Source: Gemmatimonas sp. | GTDB lineage: Bacteria; Gemmatimonadota; Gemmatimonadetes; Gemmatimonadales; Gemmatimonadaceae | DNA: 44,488 nucleotides | Assembly: GCA_025361705.1 (NCBI GenBank) | Contig: JANYJW010000037.1 | Coordinates: 1 to 44,488 of the forward strand | Direction: 5' to 3' | Shown here: piece after piece, positions 1 through 7,449 of the stretch | Layout of the letters: each line of letters starts with the position of its first letter | Numbering within the stretch: the first letter of the stretch is position 1 | Program-made: the position numbers and the translations under genes | The notes under the pieces: model-generated | What the model was told of the DNA's origin: nothing | Databases searched by the model: none | Seen by the model: only the letters and a program-made list of their open reading frames with translations

Positions 1-405
1 GAAAACGTGCTGGCCGGCACGGCGCGTGTGCTTGCCGATGCTGCGCCCGACTGGCTCGAGGGCGACACGCCCCCGCTGGCGCACGGCAATCGCGCCATTG
101 AGTTCACGACGGGCGCACTCACGCTGTACACCGTCGGCGACTTTCCGTCCGAGGCAGGCTACGCGGTAATTCGCGCCGAGGAGATCGTGCTCTCGCTCGA
201 GCCGCCGACGGGCTCGGCGCGCAACCGGTTCCGTGGTGTCGTGGTGGAACTGGCGACGCTTGGCGCGCTCACCCGCGTCACCGTCGAGGTCGATGGCCTA
301 CCGATCATCGCGTCGCTGACAACGCGGTCAGCCAAGGAACTTGGGCTGGCGACGGGGTTGCCCGTGACGGCGTCGTTCAAGGCGATGGCGGTGCATCTAT
401 GCTGA
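1..405 (+). CDS. modC: ModC-like molybdate ABC transporter ATPase, C-terminal part (5' truncated)
   Basis: The open frame runs in from the window edge, so only about 134 C-terminal residues are visible. The ATPase core (Walker A and B, LSGGQ) lies outside. What remains begins with the NVLAG-type linker that follows the ATPase domain in molybdate/tungstate/sulfate importers. It ends in a TOBE/Mop-like beta domain (roughly the last 65 residues, RFRGVVVELATLGALTRVTV onward), which in ModC binds oxyanion or mediates regulation. I infer molybdate rather than sulfate or spermidine from the single Mop-like repeat and from molybdenum enzymes elsewhere in the window; the family call is firmer than the substrate. 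A heptad repeat array starts inside its TGA stop codon. Confidence 0.72.
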   Translation, partial: ENVLAGTARVLADAAPDWLEGDTPPLAHGNRAIEFTTGALTLYTVGDFPSEAGYAVIRAEEIVLSLEPPTGSARNRFRGVVVELATLGALTRVTVEVDGLPIIASLTTRSAKELGLATGLPVTASFKAMAVHLC

Positions 406-466
406 CGACAGACGGCAGACGGCAGACGGTAGATGGCAGATGGCAGGTGGCAGATGGCAGATAGCG
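404..466 (+). repeat. Heptanucleotide array, nine GAYGGCA-type units
   Basis: Nine consecutive 7-base units starting with GA or GG (GACGACA, GACGGCA twice, GACGGTA, GATGGCA and variants). The first unit starts at the second base of the modC stop codon. The array runs into the next open frame and supplies its first residues. Shortly downstream (about 514-537) a second 7-base pattern, GCGTACA GCGTACA GCCCACG, appears. Confidence 0.85.
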
Positions 467-2262
467 GGCCAGTGCTGGCATCCGCCGCCACCGCCGCCCC
501 TCGTACGGCCTCCGGCGTACAGCGTACAGCCCACGGCTGCTTTTGGGCGCTGATCGTGCTCGCCGCCCTGCAGGCTGCTTGGTACCGCCGCACCCTCAAC
601 CCCGACGGCGTCGCCTACCTCGACTTGTCGGATGCCGTGCTCGACGGACGCTGGGGCGATCTGGTGCAGGCGTACTGGAGTCCGGTGTATCCCGTGCTGC
701 TGGCCCTGGCTCGGCGCGTGGCGGGACGGGATGCGCTGCACGAGACGCTCATTGCGCACGGCGTGAACCTCGCGGGTTTCATGTTCGCGTTGCGCGGATG
801 GCACATGCTGCTCGCACAACTCGCGCGCCGACGCGTGGGACTGGTGGCGTTTGGCACGCCGCTGGGCATGGCCGCGGGGTACGCCGTCTTTGCGTGGGCC
901 ATGCTCTGGCTTACGTCTTTGCACTTCGTCACACCGGACCTGTGGCTTGCCGGGTGGATCTTCGCCGCCGCCGCGCTCGTGGTGCGTCACGACGAGACAG
1001 TGCGTGCGCACCTCCCACTGGCTTTGGGCGCTGCACTTGGTGCGGGGTACCTCACCAAGTCGGTGTTGCTGCCCGTGGCGCCGTTCTTCATTGCGGGGGC
1101 GGTGCTGCTGGCGCCCGGCGCCCAGCGTGTGCGGGTGGCGCTGCGTGCGGGGGCGATGCTGGCGCTCGTCGCCGGCCCGTGGATTGCGGCCATCTCCATG
1201 CACGCCAAGCGCCCGACATTTGGGGACAACGGCCGCTTCAATTATGCCTGGTTCGTGAATGGCGATCGCTGGCTGTCGCCCGATCCGCAGCGCGAATCAG
1301 GTCCCGGGGCCGCCGTCTTTCCGCGCGTTGTCGCGGCGCCGGCGACGTACGCGTGGCCCACTGCAGCGGGGACGTATGCGCCGTGGCGCGATCCCTCGTC
1401 GTGGCACAGTGAAATGACGGTGCGCGTGGACGCCGCGCGGCAGATGCGCGTGCTCACCCGATCGTGGAGTCAGTTGGCGTTCTGGATGGTCCCGTGGGGC
1501 GTGCTGCTGACCGTCATGGTGCTGGCTGGTGCGACAGTCTCGCGCGATGCGGTGCGTCCGGGGCTCGCGCTGGCGGTGCCGTCCGTGGGTGCGCTCGCTG
1601 GATATGCGCTCGTCTTCGTCGAGGGGCGGTATGTGGCGCCGTTCCTCGCGCTGCTTGCCGTGGCTGTGGTGGCTGCGCTGCGCCGCACACAGGTGCCGGT
1701 ACGCCGGCTCGTGCTCGCGGCGGCGGCTGGCACGGCACTGTGGATCGCGCTCGACATCCCGATCCCGGGACCAATGGAGCTGTTGATCGGCCTGCTCGTC
1801 TATGCTGGCATGGTGGCGCGCGGGGCGTGTCCACGACAGGTGGCGACCGTCGCCGGCGCCGCGATGATCACCATCGGCGGATCGCACGTGGTGTTTCGCT
1901 CCGTCGGCGAGGCGGCACAGCTCGCGGCGCACACGGCGATGGTCGACGGGGCGCTCGTCGTGCGCACGGTCCTGAAGACCGAGTCGTTTCCGGAGGGGCG
2001 GAGCATCGCAGTGATTGGCGATGGGCCGTCGTGTGCTGTCTGGGCGCGCGAGATCCGGGCGCGCATCGTTGCCGAAGTGCCCGCCTCACAGGCGGCGGCG
2101 TTCTGGGGTGCGGCAGACGAGGCGCGCTCGACCGTGGCTCGTGCGATGCGCGCGGCCGGCGCGCAGGAGATCATCGCCAGCGGCGTCCTGCCCGCCACGC
2201 TGCCGCCCGGCTGGCACCGCGCGAGCGCCAGCGTGGCGCGCTACGCGCTCGACGTCCCCTGA
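433..2262 (+). CDS. Polytopic membrane protein, GT-C-like (ArnT/PMT-type) glycosyltransferase
   Basis: A 609-residue protein with about ten hydrophobic segments. The first loop carries an acidic motif (NPDGVAYLDLSDAVLDG, about residues 55-71), the position where GT-C enzymes of the GT39/ArnT group keep their catalytic acidic residue, followed by a Trp/Tyr-rich stretch (YWSPVYPVLLAL). The family uses polyprenyl-phosphate sugars as donors and acts on the periplasmic face. The C-terminal 120 residues look soluble. The first 11 residues (MADGRWQMADS) are encoded by the heptad array, so the true start may be the in-frame GTG at 472. It overlaps the convergent DUF2304 gene by 22 bp. GT2/DUF2304 neighbours support a lipid-linked sugar role; substrate unknown. 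Confidence 0.6.
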   Translation: MADGRWQMADSGPVLASAATAAPRTASGVQRTAHGCFWALIVLAALQAAWYRRTLNPDGVAYLDLSDAVLDGRWGDLVQAYWSPVYPVLLALARRVAGRDALHETLIAHGVNLAGFMFALRGWHMLLAQLARRRVGLVAFGTPLGMAAGYAVFAWAMLWLTSLHFVTPDLWLAGWIFAAAALVVRHDETVRAHLPLALGAALGAGYLTKSVLLPVAPFFIAGAVLLAPGAQRVRVALRAGAMLALVAGPWIAAISMHAKRPTFGDNGRFNYAWFVNGDRWLSPDPQRESGPGAAVFPRVVAAPATYAWPTAAGTYAPWRDPSSWHSEMTVRVDAARQMRVLTRSWSQLAFWMVPWGVLLTVMVLAGATVSRDAVRPGLALAVPSVGALAGYALVFVEGRYVAPFLALLAVAVVAALRRTQVPVRRLVLAAAAGTALWIALDIPIPGPMELLIGLLVYAGMVARGACPRQVATVAGAAMITIGGSHVVFRSVGEAAQLAAHTAMVDGALVVRTVLKTESFPEGRSIAVIGDGPSCAVWAREIRARIVAEVPASQAAAFWGAADEARSTVARAMRAAGAQEIIASGVLPATLPPGWHRASASVARYALDVP

Positions 2263-2585
2263 TCGCGCGGTTGGTCGGGCGCGGCGAGTGCGCGGTCCTG
2301 CACCAGCTGGGTGAGCTGTCGCTCGAGTTGGCGAATGCGCGATGCGCTCGTCGCAAAGTGGAACAGGCTGAAGATGATGAACAGGTAGAAGACGAGGTCG
2401 GCGCCGCGGCCGATTCCCACCGTATGCGCCACCACGTTGGACGCGTCGGGAAAGAGGACGAGGGGCACGCCGACGCCCACCATCACCACGTAGAGCAGGC
2501 GGTCGCGCGGCGTGGTCCGCAGGCGGAAGAGGTAGAGCGCGAGCGCGGCGAGCAGGGCGATGAGCAGAATTTGGCTGCGCAGCAT
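2241..2585 (-). CDS. DUF2304 membrane protein
   Basis: A small protein of 114 residues with three hydrophobic segments (about 5-22, 30-48 and 62-82), the last ending in FYLFIIFSLFHFATSASRIRQLERQLTQLV as separate membrane and amphipathic parts. This matches DUF2304, usually encoded directly after a GT2 glycosyltransferase, where it is thought to help anchor or activate a polyprenyl-phosphate monosaccharide synthase. The ATG sits 5 bp after the stop of the GT2 gene, so the two are almost certainly co-transcribed. The C-terminus overlaps the opposite-strand GT-C-like gene by 22 bp. Confidence 0.75.
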   Translation of the reverse strand: MLRSQILLIALLAALALYLFRLRTTPRDRLLYVVMVGVGVPLVLFPDASNVVAHTVGIGRGADLVFYLFIIFSLFHFATSASRIRQLERQLTQLVQDRALAAPDQPRDQGTSSA

Positions 2586-2590
2586 GGGCG

Positions 2591-3280
2591 TTACCGGAGG
2601 CCGGCGGTGAAGATGTCCCAGAGGATGGCAATGGCGTCGAGCGGGCGCTGCCCCTTGGCCATCGAGTAATCCGTGTAGCGAATGGTCACGGGCGCCTCGG
2701 CGTAGCGGAGGTTCAGCCGGGCGATCTCGCTGAGGATTTCGGACGCATGCGCCATGCGGTTGTGCGAGAGATGCAGTTGGGCGGCTGCCTTCACGGTGAA
2801 TGCGCGCAGTCCGTTGTGCGCATCGGTGACGCGCAGGCCTGTGGTGAGGCGCGTGAAGACCGTCGCCAGCCGCAGCAGCGCACGACGTGCGGCGGGCACG
2901 GCAGTGCGCGCCGCGCCGTCGAGAAACCGCGAGCCCAAGGCGACGTCGGCGCCGCTGCGTGCGAGCACGTCGAGCAGGGCGGCGACCGCCTCGGGCTGGT
3001 GCTGGCCGTCGGCATCGTACGTCACGACGCGCTCGGCGTTGTGCTGGCGCTGTATGAAGGCGAATCCCGTGCGGAGGCCGGCGCCCTGCCCAAGGTTGAT
3101 GGCGTGACGCAGCACCACGGCACCGGCAGCGCGCGCGGCGTCGCCCGTCGCGTCGCGTGACCCGTCGTCCACCACCACCACGCGCCAGCCGCGCGCGCAC
3201 AGCGGCGCAACGACGTCGCCGATGGTGCGCGCTTCGTTGAATGCGGGAATCACGATCCAGACCTTGGTGGCGTCGGGCAT
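2591..3280 (-). CDS. GT2 glycosyltransferase (polyprenyl-phosphate hexose synthase type)
   Basis: A 229-residue GT-A fold protein. It opens with VWIVIPAFNEARTIGDVV, has the nucleotide-binding VVDDGS at residues 36-41 and the metal-binding DADGQHQP at 89-96, and ends in the conserved SILSEIARLNLRYAEAPV-like acceptor region typical of dolichol-phosphate mannosyltransferase relatives. I chose the ATG at 3280 because residues start at the canonical core there; longer in-frame extensions look non-homologous. There are no C-terminal membrane helices, consistent with the separate DUF2304 gene 5 bp downstream doing the membrane part. Likely job: charge undecaprenyl phosphate with a sugar for the flanking GT-C-like enzymes (inference). 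Confidence 0.85.
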   Translation of the reverse strand: MPDATKVWIVIPAFNEARTIGDVVAPLCARGWRVVVVDDGSRDATGDAARAAGAVVLRHAINLGQGAGLRTGFAFIQRQHNAERVVTYDADGQHQPEAVAALLDVLARSGADVALGSRFLDGAARTAVPAARRALLRLATVFTRLTTGLRVTDAHNGLRAFTVKAAAQLHLSHNRMAHASEILSEIARLNLRYAEAPVTIRYTDYSMAKGQRPLDAIAILWDIFTAGLR

Positions 3281-3355
3281 TGGGTGAAACGTGCGACGCG
3301 TGCCGCGGCCGGGCCAGTCGCCCGAGGCTCGGCCGGGGGGTAGATTCTCGCGCGC

Positions 3356-4978
3356 ATGCCTTCGCTTCTCCTGATTGCCCTCCTGCTGGTCATCGCGTGG
3401 TTGATGGCGCGATGCCCCGCGCGCGCGCCGTGGATCGCCGCGCTCGACCGGGCGCTCGATGGATGGATGCTGCCCGCGGTCGCGTTCGCCGCCGCCGTGG
3501 CCGTGACAGCCTACGTGTGGGGCAGCCTGAACCCCGTGGCCGTCTATCACGACGAGGCGGCGTACCTGCTGCAGGCAGAACTGCTGGCGCGTTTCCGCTG
3601 GACGCTCCCCGCGCCGGTGGTGCCGAGGGCGTTCGAGCAGGCCGCGGTGCTCGTCACGCCTGTGCTGGCGCCCAAGATGGGACCTGGGCACGCGCTGGCG
3701 CTCGTTCCAGGCATCTGGCTTGGCGCGCCCGCGCTCATGCCGCTGCTCCTTACCGGCCTCACGGCCGCGCTACTCGTCGTGCTGGTGCGGCGCGTGGTCG
3801 GCGCATCGGTGGCGTTGCTCACGTTCATTCTCTGGCTGACCACCCCGGGCAACCTCAGCTGGCGCCCGACCTTCTTCAGCGAAACGTCGAGTGGTGCGGC
3901 GTGGCTCGGCGCGTGGTGGTGCCTGCTCGAATGGCGCGCGACGCGGCGTCCGCGCTGGCTGCTTGCCGTGGCCGCGCTCACTGGCTGGGGCGCGATCACG
4001 CGCCCGCTCACCTTCGTCGCGTTCGCCGTGCCGCTTGGCGCCATCGTGCTGTGGGATGTCGTGCGCGGCGGGCATTGGCGGCAGCTGGCCGCCGCGGTGG
4101 CCGTTGGCACGGCGTGCCTTCTGGTGATCCCGCTGCAGGCGTGGCGCGTGACCGGCAGTCCGCTGGTGTCGCCGCTGAGCGTCTACACCCGACAGTATCT
4201 GCCGTCCGATGTCATCGGCTTCGGGCTGCGCGCGGGAACGCCGGAGCGTACCTCGCCGCCCGACATTGCCCGCGTGTACCAGGACTTCAACGCCCTGCAC
4301 GCGACGCACACGGTGGCGTCGCTGCCCAAGACGTTCGGTGAGCGCACTGCGGCGGTGTTCAACATCCAGTTCGGCGGATGGCGCGGCATCCTGGCGCCAG
4401 TGACGCTGGTCGGCATGCTCGCCGGCCTGCCCGAGATGGCGTTTGCGCTGGTGACTGCGCTGCTGGTGATGCTGGCGTATCTCCTGTACGCGCATGTGCC
4501 GCAGTGGACGGTCTATTACCTCGAGCTGCTGCCGGTGCTCAGCTTTGCTTTTGCGCTCGGCCTCGCGCGCTCCATGAGGTGGCTGGCACGTCGTATCCGT
4601 CGGCGCGCGCTCCCGCAGGGCGCCGAGTTGCTGGGGGTCGTGATGGTGCTGCTGGTGTCGCTGCAGCCGACGGCGCGCGAAGTCGTGGCGTATCGCCGGC
4701 GCATCGAGCACCTCACGGAGTACCAGCAGCAGTTCCGGCAGGCGTTCGCACAGCTGCCCGACCGCCGGTCACTCGTCTTCGTGCGCTATGGCAAGGGGCA
4801 CCCGGCGCACTACAGCCTCGTGCGCAACGTGGCTGATCCGGCCACTGCGCCGGTGGTGACGGCGTACGACCTCGGGCCGGCCGCCAATGACTCCGTGGTG
4901 CGCGCGTTCCCGGGTCGTGCGATCTACGTGCTGGACGAAGGCCGGCGGACGTTGCAGAAGATCGTCTTCGCGCCGTAA
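3356..4978 (+). CDS. Polytopic GT-C-like glycosyltransferase (GT39/ArnT-like)
   Basis: A 540-residue membrane protein with an N-terminal helix, then AVYHDEAAYLLQAELL (about residues 62-77). This DE motif in the first extracytoplasmic loop is the hallmark of GT39/ArnT/Glycos_transf_PMT_2 proteins. About ten further hydrophobic segments follow, and a short soluble C-terminus. It is divergent from the GT2/DUF2304 pair (75 bp apart) and probably shares their control region. The protein is distinct from the first GT-C-like protein; the two together with the GT2 pair look like a small lipid-linked sugar transfer module. Acceptor and donor cannot be read from sequence. Confidence 0.68.
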   Translation: MPSLLLIALLLVIAWLMARCPARAPWIAALDRALDGWMLPAVAFAAAVAVTAYVWGSLNPVAVYHDEAAYLLQAELLARFRWTLPAPVVPRAFEQAAVLVTPVLAPKMGPGHALALVPGIWLGAPALMPLLLTGLTAALLVVLVRRVVGASVALLTFILWLTTPGNLSWRPTFFSETSSGAAWLGAWWCLLEWRATRRPRWLLAVAALTGWGAITRPLTFVAFAVPLGAIVLWDVVRGGHWRQLAAAVAVGTACLLVIPLQAWRVTGSPLVSPLSVYTRQYLPSDVIGFGLRAGTPERTSPPDIARVYQDFNALHATHTVASLPKTFGERTAAVFNIQFGGWRGILAPVTLVGMLAGLPEMAFALVTALLVMLAYLLYAHVPQWTVYYLELLPVLSFAFALGLARSMRWLARRIRRRALPQGAELLGVVMVLLVSLQPTAREVVAYRRRIEHLTEYQQQFRQAFAQLPDRRSLVFVRYGKGHPAHYSLVRNVADPATAPVVTAYDLGPAANDSVVRAFPGRAIYVLDEGRRTLQKIVFAP

Positions 4979-4985
4979 CTCTCGC

Positions 4986-5008
4986 GGCGCCGCTGGTCAT
5001 GTGGCGCC
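4986..5008. terminator. Short inverted repeat between convergent genes
   Basis: GGCGCC at 4986-4991 is repeated at 5003-5008 (self-complementary, so the copies pair) with an 11-base loop. It lies in the 36 bp between the stops of convergent genes. There is no T-tract, so a terminator role is only plausible. Confidence 0.35.
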
Positions 5009-5014
5009 GATCAT

Positions 5015-5308
5015 CTACAAGGCGTCCAGCGCCTCGCGTCCGATCACCGGGTTCCACTGGATCAGCTCGTAGTTGGCGAGCCCGAGCTGGAAGAACGGGT
5101 CGCCGTCCCGAACGGCGTCCAGTGCGGTAGCCGCGCCGTCGTCGGGCACGCGCAACAGCAGCGCCCCACCCGTGCGCGGCACGAACGGCCCCGAACTGAT
5201 GAGCGTACCGGCCCCCTTCAGCGCACGGAGCCAGGCGCGATGCGCGTCGGTGTTGGCCTCGATGACGTCAATCGGGGCGCGGTAGCGTATGAGGGCGAGG
5301 GCGTACAT
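5015..5308 (-). CDS. YciI family protein
   Basis: A 97-residue protein of the YciI (DABB-fold) family. It shows the family layout: beta-strand MYALALIRYR, the helix with the conserved His (DAHRAWLRAL, His23), the GTLISSGPFVP turn and the C-terminal PFFQLGLANYELIQWNPV. Family members form ferredoxin-like dimers with a putative His/Asp active site; functions are largely unknown. The start is placed at the Met that begins the first strand; the reading frame extends further upstream without homologous sequence. It is separated from the upstream ggt gene by a strong hairpin. Confidence 0.8.
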   Translation of the reverse strand: MYALALIRYRAPIDVIEANTDAHRAWLRALKGAGTLISSGPFVPRTGGALLLRVPDDGAATALDAVRDGDPFFQLGLANYELIQWNPVIGREALDAL

Positions 5309-5340
5309 GTCGGTCTCTCGTGAGGAAGGAGGCACGGACG

Positions 5341-5401
5341 GCGTACTGCGGACAGCGTATCGCTCACCACGATCGTGAGCCGACCGCCATACGCAGTACG
5401 C
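5341..5401. repeat. Palindromic heptad element, GCGTAYG type, between ggt and yciI-like gene
   Basis: The left arm GCGTACTGCG (5341-5350) pairs perfectly with CGCAGTACGC (5392-5401), and an inner stem pairs GCTCAC (5362-5367) with GTGAGC (5375-5380). Both arms read as 7-base units (GCGTACT GCGGACA GCGTATC GCTCACC; GCCATAC GCAGTAC GCGGAGG). It sits 6 bp after the ggt stop codon on the minus strand and could act as its terminator. Confidence 0.75.
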
Positions 5402-5406
5402 GGAGG

Positions 5407-7317
5407 CTACCACCCGATTCCGTAGTCTTCCCCGTGATTTGATGCCGCGCCCCACAGGGTCTTGTGCTTGCGGTCGAGCAGGATGGCCGTGATGGGTCCG
5501 GAGGTGCGCTCCTCGAACTCGAGCGTGTATCCCATCCGCTGCAGGTCGCGCCGCACATAGAACGGCAGCGACTCGGCGGCCAGCATCCGCCCCGGCCGGC
5601 TCTCGTGCTGGCCAAAGGACGACCGCATCTGGAACGAGTTGATGTTTGGCGCTTCCACTGCCTCCTGCGGCGTCATGTTGAACTCGACGACGTTCAGCAG
5701 GAACTGCAGGAGATTCTGGTCCTGCGAATCGCCGCCCTGCACGGAGAAGGCGAGGTACGGCGCGCCGTCCTTGAGGGCCAGCGTGGGCGTGAGCGTGACG
5801 CGCGGGCGCTTGCCCGGCTCGATGACATTGAATGGTCCGTCGATGGCGTCGGTGACGAAGCTCTGCGCGCGTTGCGACAATCCCACGCCCGTGTGCCCGG
5901 CAATCACCGCCGGCGGCCAGCCGCCTGACGGCGTGACGGAAATGACCCAGCCCTCTTCATCCGCCGCCTGAATGGATGTCGTGCCCGCATAGAAGGCCTG
6001 CTTGAACGCCTCATCTGATGTCTGACGTCCGCCATCTGCCGTCTCTGGTGGCGTCAGCCGATCCTGCTGTCCACTCCGTGGCATGTTCGCCGCCGCCGGC
6101 AGCACCGTCCACGCATCCAGTTGCGCCTTCAGCGGGTTGGTGCGCCCCTCAAACGGATACGGGTCGCCCGGCTTGATGCCGGCGTCATTGCGCGACCAGT
6201 CAATCTGTGCGTACCGCGCCTTGCCGTACTCCTTGGAAAGCAGGCCCTTCATGGGCTGGCCCTGCACGAAAGCGGGGTCGCCGTAATAGAAGTCACGGTC
6301 GGCAAACGACATCGACATCGCCTGATACACCGTGTGCAGGTATCGCGCGCTGTTATAGCCCATCGCCTTGAGGTCGGCGTTCTCGAGGATGTTCAGCGCC
6401 TGCAGCAGCGCGGGTCCCTGCTGCCACTGCTGCAGCTTGAAGACATCGACGCCCTTGTACGTCGTGGTCAGGGGCTCCTCGATCTTTACCTTCCAGTTGG
6501 CGAGGTCCTGCATGGTGAACAGGCCGCCTTCCTCGCGCACGCCGCGCACGAGCTCCTGCGCGATGTCCCCGGTGTAGAACCTCGCGTACGCCGCGTAGAT
6601 GGCGTCCTTGCGGCTCTTGCCAGCCTTCAGGGCAGCCTGCTCGGCGTCCACGAGCTTGCGCAGCGTCACGGCGAGGTCCTTCTGCACGAACACCTCGCCG
6701 GCCTCCGGCGCTTCGCGCTTCTCGCCCAGGTGCGGCAGGTAGACGGCCGTGGAGTACTTCCATTCCTTGATCTTCTTCTTGTTGGTCTCAATCAGGTTCG
6801 CCGTCTGCGCCTCGATGGCGTAGCCGTCGGCCATCTCGATGGCCGGCGCGAGCACTTCCTTGAGCGAGAGCCGCCCGTATTCGGCGAGCATCGTCATCAG
6901 GCCGCCCGGCGTGCCGGGCGTCACGGCGGCCAGCGGCCCGAACTCGGGCGGATACCGGTAGCCCTTGCCGCGGTAGAACTCGGCGGTCGCGCCCGTCGGG
7001 GCGACGCCAAGCGCGTTGATGCCGATGACCTTCTTCAGCCCCGGGTGGTAGATGAGCGCCTGCGTCTCGCCGCCCCAGCTCAACACGTCCCACATCGTCG
7101 TCACGGCGGCGAGCATGGCACACGCGGCGTCAATGGCGTTGCCGCCCTTGGTGAACATCATCGAGCCGGCCGTGGCGGCCAGCGGCTTGCCCGTAATTGC
7201 CATCCAGTGACGGCCATGCAGCGGCGGCTTGTTGGTCTTCTGGGCCGAGGCAGGATTGGCAATTGCGACCAGCGTCGCGAGTGTCGCAAACAGGATGGCG
7301 ATCGAACGTCGGCGCAT
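5407..7317 (-). CDS. ggt: Gamma-glutamyltransferase (secreted, autoprocessing Ntn-hydrolase)
   Basis: A 636-residue GGT family protein that cleaves or transfers gamma-glutamyl groups, for example from glutathione. It has a signal peptide (RRRSIAILFATLATLVAIANPASA). The large subunit includes GGNAIDAACAMLAAV and TPGTPGGLMTMLAEYGRLSL. The processing site is GTTSIQ with the predicted nucleophile Thr446, followed by the small subunit with PSGGWPP and GPFNVIEPGKRPR. The usual TTH is TTS here. Just upstream, residues about 420-437 (PPETADGGRQTSDEAF) are encoded by an in-frame heptad array, at the mobile C-terminus of the large subunit. The start has a GAGGAAT Shine-Dalgarno. Divergent from the GH9 gene. 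Confidence 0.9.
   Translation of the reverse strand: MRRRSIAILFATLATLVAIANPASAQKTNKPPLHGRHWMAITGKPLAATAGSMMFTKGGNAIDAACAMLAAVTTMWDVLSWGGETQALIYHPGLKKVIGINALGVAPTGATAEFYRGKGYRYPPEFGPLAAVTPGTPGGLMTMLAEYGRLSLKEVLAPAIEMADGYAIEAQTANLIETNKKKIKEWKYSTAVYLPHLGEKREAPEAGEVFVQKDLAVTLRKLVDAEQAALKAGKSRKDAIYAAYARFYTGDIAQELVRGVREEGGLFTMQDLANWKVKIEEPLTTTYKGVDVFKLQQWQQGPALLQALNILENADLKAMGYNSARYLHTVYQAMSMSFADRDFYYGDPAFVQGQPMKGLLSKEYGKARYAQIDWSRNDAGIKPGDPYPFEGRTNPLKAQLDAWTVLPAAANMPRSGQQDRLTPPETADGGRQTSDEAFKQAFYAGTTSIQAADEEGWVISVTPSGGWPPAVIAGHTGVGLSQRAQSFVTDAIDGPFNVIEPGKRPRVTLTPTLALKDGAPYLAFSVQGGDSQDQNLLQFLLNVVEFNMTPQEAVEAPNINSFQMRSSFGQHESRPGRMLAAESLPFYVRRDLQRMGYTLEFEERTSGPITAILLDRKHKTLWGAASNHGEDYGIGW
6009..6043 (-). 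repeat. Heptad array inside the ggt coding sequence
   Basis: Five consecutive 7-base units on the minus strand (GACGGCA, GATGGCG, GACGTCA, GACATCA, GATGAGG) of the same kind as the intergenic arrays. With one flanking base they amount to 12 codons and keep the ggt frame open, encoding roughly ADGGRQTSDEA shortly before the processing threonine. Confidence 0.8.
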
Positions 7318-7449
7318 CGGAGATTCCTCAGTCGGGATCGCCCGCGTCGGGCGGGCGGCATCGACTCGCACGCGGCGCGAGTCACCCCGAATACTCATCG
7401 AGATGTCCCTTCGTTGGCTAGGGCGTCGGAGCCACGGTACTTTCGTGGC
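7318..7449. promoter_or_regulatory. Divergent intergenic region ggt / GH9
   Basis: 132 bp separate the divergent starts. On the minus strand a GAGGAAT Shine-Dalgarno precedes ggt. On the plus side no Shine-Dalgarno is visible before the GH9 ATG. I see no convincing -35/-10 pair, but the promoters of both genes must lie here. Confidence 0.4.

Noticed and set aside
404-466. Repeat arrays considered as integron attC sites because they abut stop codons
   Set aside because: No GTTRRRY/RYYYAAC core or attC-like R'' and R' sites are visible, and no integrase gene lies in the window. An untested relation cannot be fully excluded.
397-1203. Long open frames antisense to the first GT-C-like gene, and similar ones opposite most genes
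   Set aside because: They follow the third-position GC bias of the real genes, show Arg/His/Pro-rich low-complexity translations, and carry no motifs. The same holds for the other antisense frames in this GC-rich window.
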